DNA from: Portulaca oleracea
Lineage: Eukaryota > Streptophyta > Magnoliopsida > Caryophyllales > Portulacaceae
Reading direction: 5' to 3'
Length of the DNA: 64,000 bases
Assembly (NCBI GenBank): GCA_029582165.1
Contig: CM055874.1
Location: 46,685,769 to 46,749,768 of the forward strand
The translations under genes were made by a program, and so were the position numbers. This document shows, one piece after another, positions 58,542 through 64,000 of the stretch. The notes under the pieces were generated by a model. That model ran no database searches. It was given only the letters and a program-made list of their open reading frames with translations, and was not told where the DNA came from. Position 1 is the first letter of the stretch, and each line of letters begins with the position of its first letter.

Positions 58542-58755
58542 TGAAAACAAACATCAGCACATTGAGGCTGTGTTTGTGACAGAAAGGAGAGGAAAGAAGG
58601 AAACGATGAACAATGCCTTCGTGTTATTGATGGAGAACAAAGGTTTATGGACCCCATATATATATATATACATAGAATACACCAAGAAAAGGAAAGAAAA
58701 GCTAACAAACAAAATAACAACCTAACTAATATAACTACTAAACTGTATTCTAACA
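58542..58755 (-). repeat. 5' LTR of the Copia derivative
   Basis: 214 bp and the partner of 52607-52816. Confidence 0.93.
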
Positions 58756-59261
58756 ATTCCCATCCATTGATGATTTTAGTCTTGTCCCAAAAGATACTTC
58801 AAGTGTCTTTCTTTAACTTTTACCAAATTAATGTTTATTTTGAATGTTAAAATAAATTGTTTCAATAGTTATGATAAGTTATAAATGATAAGAGCTTTAA
58901 CATTCGTTGGCACTTGACAGTCTAATCTAATTAACTACATCGATCGTGTATATTTTAAGTGCTTTTTTTTTGTAAATTTGAAAAATTATGTATAAAATTT
59001 TAAGGGTTTTTGTATTTGAATAATTTGAATTTTAAGACGTTGAAGTCTCAATTGACACTGGAAATAGTTTCTCAGTAAAATAATCTAATAATGTTGATGC
59101 TTGTTTTTTTTGTAGAATTTTATAATATATATATATTGAAAATAGGCTTGTATTTAAATATTGAATAATAATAATTAATAATTAATAATAATCATAATTA
59201 TAATAATAATGTCAAATGACAAACCAATAAATAGATATAATATGGAGACCAATCGGACAAT

Positions 59262-59263
59262 CA

Positions 59264-59298
<35 letters not shown>
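59262..59298. repeat. (TAA)n microsatellite
   Basis: About 12 uninterrupted units. Confidence 0.95.
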
Positions 59299-59299
<1 letters not shown>

Positions 59300-59995
59300 G
59301 CAATAAATAATTATAAAATGGAGGGGCAAATTAGTCAATCAAAAGTGTGACCTTGAACACCTTTTTTCCTTTTTATTTTTATAAGTATGGATATGGATAA
59401 GTATACGCTTTGGTACTCAATTCTTTTGTTGAATATGAAATGATAAAGGCTAAAAGAAAAAGAAAAATAAAGCAAAAGGATACAACAAAGGGACTAATTG
59501 TAAAATATAAAATTATGAACAAGAGAAAATAACGAAAAATATGGAGAAAACTTAAATGGACAAACAATCTGCTAAGAGAAAAATAAAAAAATTAAAATAT
59601 ATATAACATAACATGGGTTAAGATGCCAAAAAAGTGGTTTAAAAAAATTTTAAATAATGGAATAAGATCAAATGGAGACAGGGAGGAAAATAAATCAAAA
59701 AATTATTTTCATTATTAAGTTTAGAATCGAACGGCTAATCTTGGGAATGTTGCTCTCTAATAATTGCTAGCATGCCAAGCATCACTGTTCTATTAAGTTT
59801 GTAACAAAGCGTATATGTCTGTGTCATTTGCAGCAGAAAAACAGAAAAGTCAGACGTCATAGTAATATTGTATAGCGGAATTAACCAGGAAAACTGTAGT
59901 CCTGCGGACTATCTAAAAATTTTAGATTATACATATAATTTTATCCTTAATATTTAAGTTAATACTTATACAATGAAAAAATTAGGATTTTACCA

Positions 59996-60712
59996 TTGAA
60001 ATTTAGTGAAAGTGGAATTTTACTCTTAAGGTTTGGAAAATTAGGTTTATCCTACTTAAAGTTTGAACCTTTTATTATTTTACTCCTTTTTCGGTGAATG
60101 ATAATTTTACCCCTGTAGGATGATATGAAAAGTCTAAAATAACCCTAATTAAAAACATGAAAAAATAACTTTACTTCTCCAAAAAATTAATCAATTAGTT
60201 TCAAAAAAAAAAATAAAAATTGAAAGAGGAATTGAACAAAATAACCCTAACTTAAACTTAACCTTAATTTGAACGAAATTCGTTTGGCTATAAAAATCTC
60301 AAATCAAGTAAGAATGACATAACAAGTGACCGAAAAAATGGCATACCTTCATATGAATATACAACAGACACTGAGAATGAGAGATGAATTCACAATTGCA
60401 ATATTCTAGAAAATTATAGAGGAAATACAGAGAAAAAGGATGAAGGACAATCGTGTTCTAGAGAATGAGAGGCATAAGGTATAGTGAAGGGACCAACGAC
60501 ATAAGGGTGAAGTCATTTCTAATTTGAGTCTTTTCTGTTAATGATAATTTTGTTAATTAACATTAATTTTATCAATAATTAATCTGAAAAGACTGTATTT
60601 AATCTTTAATACAAAAGTTAAGTGGGTTAATTATTAGTTCATTCAAACTTGAGATAGGATAAAACTAATTTTCAAAATCTTGGGGCTAAAATCCTACTTT
60701 TACAAAAGCTCG
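59996..60712. mobile_element. Candidate foldback element
   Basis: AGTGGAATTTTACTC, TTGGAAAATTAGGTTTATCC and TAAAGTTTGAAC on the left are mirrored on the right by GTTCATTCAAACTTGAGATA, GGATAAAACTAATTTTCAAA and AAAATCCTACTTTTAC. The arms are diverged and no target duplication was found. Confidence 0.45.
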
Positions 60713-60905
60713 ATGAAAGAGGAATTTACAATTACAATATTCTAATTGGACTCTGAATAAAAAGAGATAAAAGGAAAACAAAACATATGAAAATACTGTT
60801 TGTTAACGGCATGACACCCGCCAAAAATTTAACGCCACTAGTAAAAAATATCTGCATAAATAAATTAAAAATAATCAATTTGGAAAGTAATATTATACGA
60901 CAATT

Positions 60906-61147
60906 TGTTAGGTTTTTGAGTGTTGGAAGGTAGAAGTGTTTTGTGGAAATGGAGGAAGGATTGTATTAAGGAGAAACTTTTCTTATTGATGGAGAGAGAA
61001 TTGCTTACAACTCTTTGTTGTTGATTGATTCAAATGAAAGCCCCATCACCTATATTTATACTTGTAGAAAGGAGGTGGTGGTAGGAAAAATCTAGAAAAG
61101 AAAATTCTAGAAAGGGAGACTCTAGAGCATGCTACAACTCTACAACA
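60906..61147 (-). repeat. 3' LTR of the right-edge Copia element
   Basis: On the - strand it starts TGTTGTAGAGTTG and ends CTCAAAAACCTAACA, 242 bp, with TATAAATATAG (about 61048-61058) as a TATA box and repeated TCTAGA motifs. The purine tract TTTAGAGGAGATAT precedes it. Confidence 0.75.
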
Positions 61148-63052
61148 ATATATCTCCTCTAAATTATTTGTTCCTTTGATGTATCTCAAAATTCTTTTAG
61201 CTGCTATGAAGTGAGTTTTACTTGGCTCACTCATGAATCGGGAGACGATGCTAACCGCATGAACAATGTCTGGTCGAGTGTTTGTTAGATATATTAGTGA
61301 GCCAACCAGACTTCTATAGAGTGATCCATCCACCCTTTCCTTGCCATTATTTTTGGAGAGTTTCTCATTTGTGGCCATAGGGGTTAATATTGGCTTGCAA
61401 TCCAGCATATTGAACTTTTTAAGAAGATCTCCAATATATTTCTCCTGAGAGATGAAGATCTCACCTGGGCTTTGCTTCACTTGCATCCCGAGAAAGTACT
61501 TCATGAGGCCCAAATCCGTCATCTCGAATTCAGCCATCATATCCTTCTTGAAATCTTGAATCATCCTTTGATTTGTGTCAGTGTATATGAGATCATCAAC
61601 ATAGAGGCACAAAATTAGAAGATCTTTACCTTGGGTCTTGACATATAGATATGGCTCACTTGGACTCTTTTTGAATCCGCTATGAAGGAGATACCCGTCG
61701 ATTTTACTATTCCAAGCTCGTGGTGCTTGTTTGAGACCGTAGAGTGCTTTCTTGAGTCGATATACTTTGTTTTCTTCTCCTTCAATCACGTACCCTTGGG
61801 GTTGCTCCACATATACTTCTTCCTCAAGCTCGCCATTTAAAAATGCTGACTTGACATCAAGTTGAAATACTTGTAGTTTTAGTTGTGCTGCAATGGCAAG
61901 CACAGTTCTTATTGTCTCCATGCGTACTACTGGAGCAAATGTTTCGTTGAAGTCGATTCCCGGTTGTTGTGGGTACCCTTTGGCAACCGATCGAGCCTTG
62001 TACTTATGGATTGAGCCATCCTCATTGTATTTGATCTTGTAGACACACTTAAGCCCAATGACATCTTTATCTTGAGGCTTCTCCACTAGCTGCCATGTGT
62101 CATTTTTCTCGATCATTTTGATTTCCTGATCCATAGCCTCGATCCATTTCTCATCTTGTGATGCTTCTTGAAATGTTGCTGGCTCGCTGGCGAAGAATGC
62201 TGTAATCACTTGGCCACACTCGTAATCTTGCAGATAAGTAGGTGGACGTCTTTCTCGTTGAGACCTCCGAGTTGGCTGTGGAGATTCGATTGACTCCTTA
62301 GTAGGAGGTGGTGCGCTAGCTCCATGAGGAGATGGAGTTGAAGATGGACTGTTGTCACTAGGTCTTCCTTCTCTGATTTCTTGAATGTGATGGTCTTCAT
62401 GTGTTGACTCTTGGTCCGTGTCTTCTGGCCATCTCTATTGGGATGCTTCATCAAATATGACATCTCTTGAAATAATCACCTTCTTTGTTTCTGGATTATA
62501 GAGGCGGTATCCTTTCGACTCTGTGCTATAGCCAATGAAGATGCACTTTTCTCCTTTGCCATCCAGGTTTTCCCGATTCTCTTTTGGGATGTGTGAATAT
62601 GCTATGCAACCGAATACTTTGAGATGATCGACCTTTGGCTTCCTCCTGAACCACGCTTCATATGGTGTTCTGTTTGGAACTGCCTTTGTGGGAGACCGGT
62701 TGAGAATGTAGACGGCTGTGTTTACTGCTTCCGCCCAAAAGTTCTTCGGAACATTTTTGCTTTGCAACATGCTGCGCGCCATCTCAATTATTGTTCTCTT
62801 CTTCCTCTCTACAACTCCATTTTGTTGTGGAGTGCGTCTTACTGTGAGCTCCCTTTTGATGCCGTGTTTTCGACAGTAATCATCGAACACATTCTGATGG
62901 AATTCTCTCCCACGGTCTGTCCTCAATATTTTGATATTGTGCCCACTTTGTTTTTCCGTGAGGGCCTTGAATTGTTGGAAATATGAGAACGCTTCTGACT
63001 TTTGTTCAAGGAAGTACACCCACATCATACGAGTGTAGTCATCCACGAACAA
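61148..63052 (-). pseudogene. Copia integrase and reverse transcriptase, one in-frame stop
   Basis: One frame runs from 63052 (FVDDYTRMMWVYFLEQK) through integrase: Asp in FVDD, then LRTDRGREFHQ and TPQQNGVVERK giving the D-D-E catalytic set, and FGCIAYSHIPKENRENLDGK. A TAG at 62435-62437 follows IFDEASQ. The same frame continues through a Pro/Ser/Arg-rich linker to RT (WIEAMDQEIKMIEKNDTWQL, FQLDVKSAFLNGELEEEVYV, YVDDLIYTDTN), ending at KRILRYIKGTNN. Integrase inserts the cDNA and RT copies the RNA in cytoplasmic particles. TDRGREF replaces the usual TDRGGEF. Without RNase H and with a stop it is not autonomous. Confidence 0.88.
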
Positions 63053-63876
63053 TAAAAAGTATCTTTTGCCACCCAGGCTAGGATTACGTGCTGGACCCCA
63101 AATATCGGCATGGACCAGCTATAGGGGGCTTTAGCTTTCCACGTGGTTTTAGTGAATGGTAATCTATGCATCTTTCCCATTATGCAGCCCTCACATATAT
63201 TCCTTTTGTTTTCTATTGTGGGCAAACCAATAACCATGTTCTTTCGCTTCAAGACTTTAAGATTGTCAAGGTTTAGATGGCCATACCTTTGATGCCATAA
63301 AGTTGTGACATCAGTGATGGAGCTAAGAGCCACCTTCTCCTTCGTTGGCATTGATAAGGAGAAAATCCTGTTGGGCTCCATTGTGATAGATGCTATCACT
63401 TGGTGCATCTTCTTGTCAATTATGATGCATCTATCGTCATCAAAGTTCACCTGATAGCCTTTTTGAAGGAGTTGACCCACACTTAGGAGATTATGAGCTA
63501 GCCCAGGTACGTATAGGACGTCTTGAATATACTTGGTCGAGCCGTTTTTTGCCTTTACTGCGATTGTTCCCTTGCCGGCGGCTTCACGTGTTCTCCCGTC
63601 ACCAAGCGTGATGTTGGATTTTATGTCTTCATTCAGCTCCACGAAGGAATCTCGATTTCCCGTCATATGGTTGGAACAACCTCTATCCACGTACCATGAG
63701 TCTTGTGCTTCTTGTATGACGTTCAGACATGAGTAGAATACGTTTTCGTTTAGGCCGCCTTTCTCCGTGAAGTTGGCCTCATCCCGTTGTCGGTTTCTAC
63801 AATCTCGTACATGATGTATGTGCCATGTACATTTCTTGCATTTGAACCGACAATCCATTGTATCATGGTTAGACAT
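63053..63876 (-). pseudogene. Copia gag end, protease and integrase zinc-binding region
   Basis: The frame (63876 to 63025) is offset from the integrase/RT frame, so one indel lies near 63100-63125, between KAKAPYSW-type text and the missing LVHADI.GP. It carries Cys/His-rich text (CRFKCKKCTWHIHHVRDC), protease as WYVDRGCSNHMTGNRD and LLSVGQLLQKGY, and the integrase HHCC region LWHQRYGHLNLDNL...CEGCIMGKMHRLPF. The protease active site reads DRG instead of DTG, so even an in-frame product would probably lack protease activity. Confidence 0.85.
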
Positions 63877-64000
63877 CTTACATATCTTGTAGTATGGGCT
63901 TGATCTTTGATCTCCATGAGTTCCTTGATTCTTGTAATTTCCTGTCCCCCTGCCACGGTTATTGGGTAGTGTCTTCCTATGTTGGAAATTTCTACCATGG
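63877..64000 (-). pseudogene. Copia gag C-terminal text at the window edge
   Basis: Broken frames give Gly/Asn/Arg-rich words (FQHRKTLPNNRGRG-like, 63960-64000) and CKMSNHDTMDC, the region around a zinc knuckle. It is cut by the window end. Confidence 0.5.

Larger units (their letters stand above)
52607..58755 (-). mobile_element. Copia retrotransposon, deletion derivative, with nested Gypsy LTR
   Basis: Short LTRs (52607-52816 and 58542-58755) read TGTTAGAATACAG...TTTGTTTTCA on the - strand. ATTCC is duplicated at 52602-52606 and 58756-58760. The primer-binding site is perfect, the purine tract is TTTGAGGGGGG, and gag is open. Pol is reduced to protease with the first part of integrase plus an RNase H tail. 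Most of integrase and all reverse transcriptase are deleted. Without the Gypsy insertion it would be about 2.3 kb. The LTRs differ at only a handful of positions, so insertion is relatively recent. Confidence 0.92.
58761..60905. other. AT-rich intergenic DNA with a microsatellite and a foldback
   Basis: Contains (TAA)n at 59262-59298 and the candidate foldback element at 59996-60712. No gene is seen. Confidence 0.45.
60906..64000 (-). mobile_element. Copia retrotransposon, 3' part, running off the window
   Basis: One LTR (60906-61147) follows a polyprotein that still holds a knuckle-like region, protease, integrase and reverse transcriptase. RNase H is missing: the frame passes from RYIKGT of the RT tail directly into the purine tract and LTR. 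The gag start, primer-binding site and other LTR lie beyond 64000. Confidence 0.88.

Noticed and set aside
62624..62986. + strand open frame of 120 codons
   Set aside because: It is the antisense shadow of Copia integrase.

Overview
The window is nuclear DNA of a flowering plant, most likely a eudicot. The evidence is a four-exon HD-Zip class II gene of the HAT14 type, a five-exon WCRKC-type plastid thioredoxin-like gene, a plant-type tRNA-Ser(GCU), AT-rich intergenic DNA, and Copia, Gypsy, LINE and MITE families typical of plants. I cannot name the species.

Three host genes are well supported. The HAT14-like homeobox gene (31389-36587, +) is complete. The thioredoxin-like gene (46210-47862, +) is complete and has an 18-nt micro-exon. 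The tRNA-Ser (48699-48780, +) has one mismatch in its anticodon stem. They form no operon or shared pathway, and everything else I can recognise is repeat-derived.

1-21000: a Copia remnant at the left edge; a short non-autonomous LTR element (1217-3025, - strand) with PBS and PPT but almost no interior; a Tourist-like MITE carrying a LINE insertion in its right tip (4229-5095); then many MITEs, several with clean target-site duplications (TSDs): 9 bp at 5203-5506, TA at 6913-7173, 8 bp at 10526-11166, 10 bp at 11244-11785, TAA at 16086-16811. LINE remnants lie on the - strand at 11938-15960. A short ycf2-like segment (18828-18886) suggests plastid-derived DNA.

20985-29747: a nest. A Copia gag relic is followed by a LINE (ORF1 and endonuclease) that is split twice, by a 293-bp foldback MITE with a 9-bp TSD and by a full-length 5.26-kb Copia element (23395-28651) with two LTRs, PBS, PPT, an open gag and the perfect TSD AAATG.

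31000-49000: the two protein genes and the tRNA, with Stowaway-, Tourist- and hAT-like MITEs in an intron and in the flanks, and a LINE ORF1 relic (39640-41216, -).

49950-64000: a LINE 3' end with RNase H; a pair of Stowaway-like MITEs in inverted orientation forming a roughly 500-bp near-palindrome; a Copia deletion derivative (52607-58755, -, TSD ATTCC) that itself received a 3.8-kb Gypsy near-solo LTR (53456-57288, TSD AACAC) holding a GC-rich island, telomere-like repeats and a 47-bp higher-order minisatellite; and the 3' part of another Copia element (60906-64000, -) that runs off the window.

I found no clear new biological system. The most interesting items are the layered nests whose TSDs give an insertion order, the long MITE hairpin, the unusual Gypsy LTR, and the loss-dominated frameshifts in the Copia pol region. 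Coordinates and motifs were read by eye and no alignment was run.
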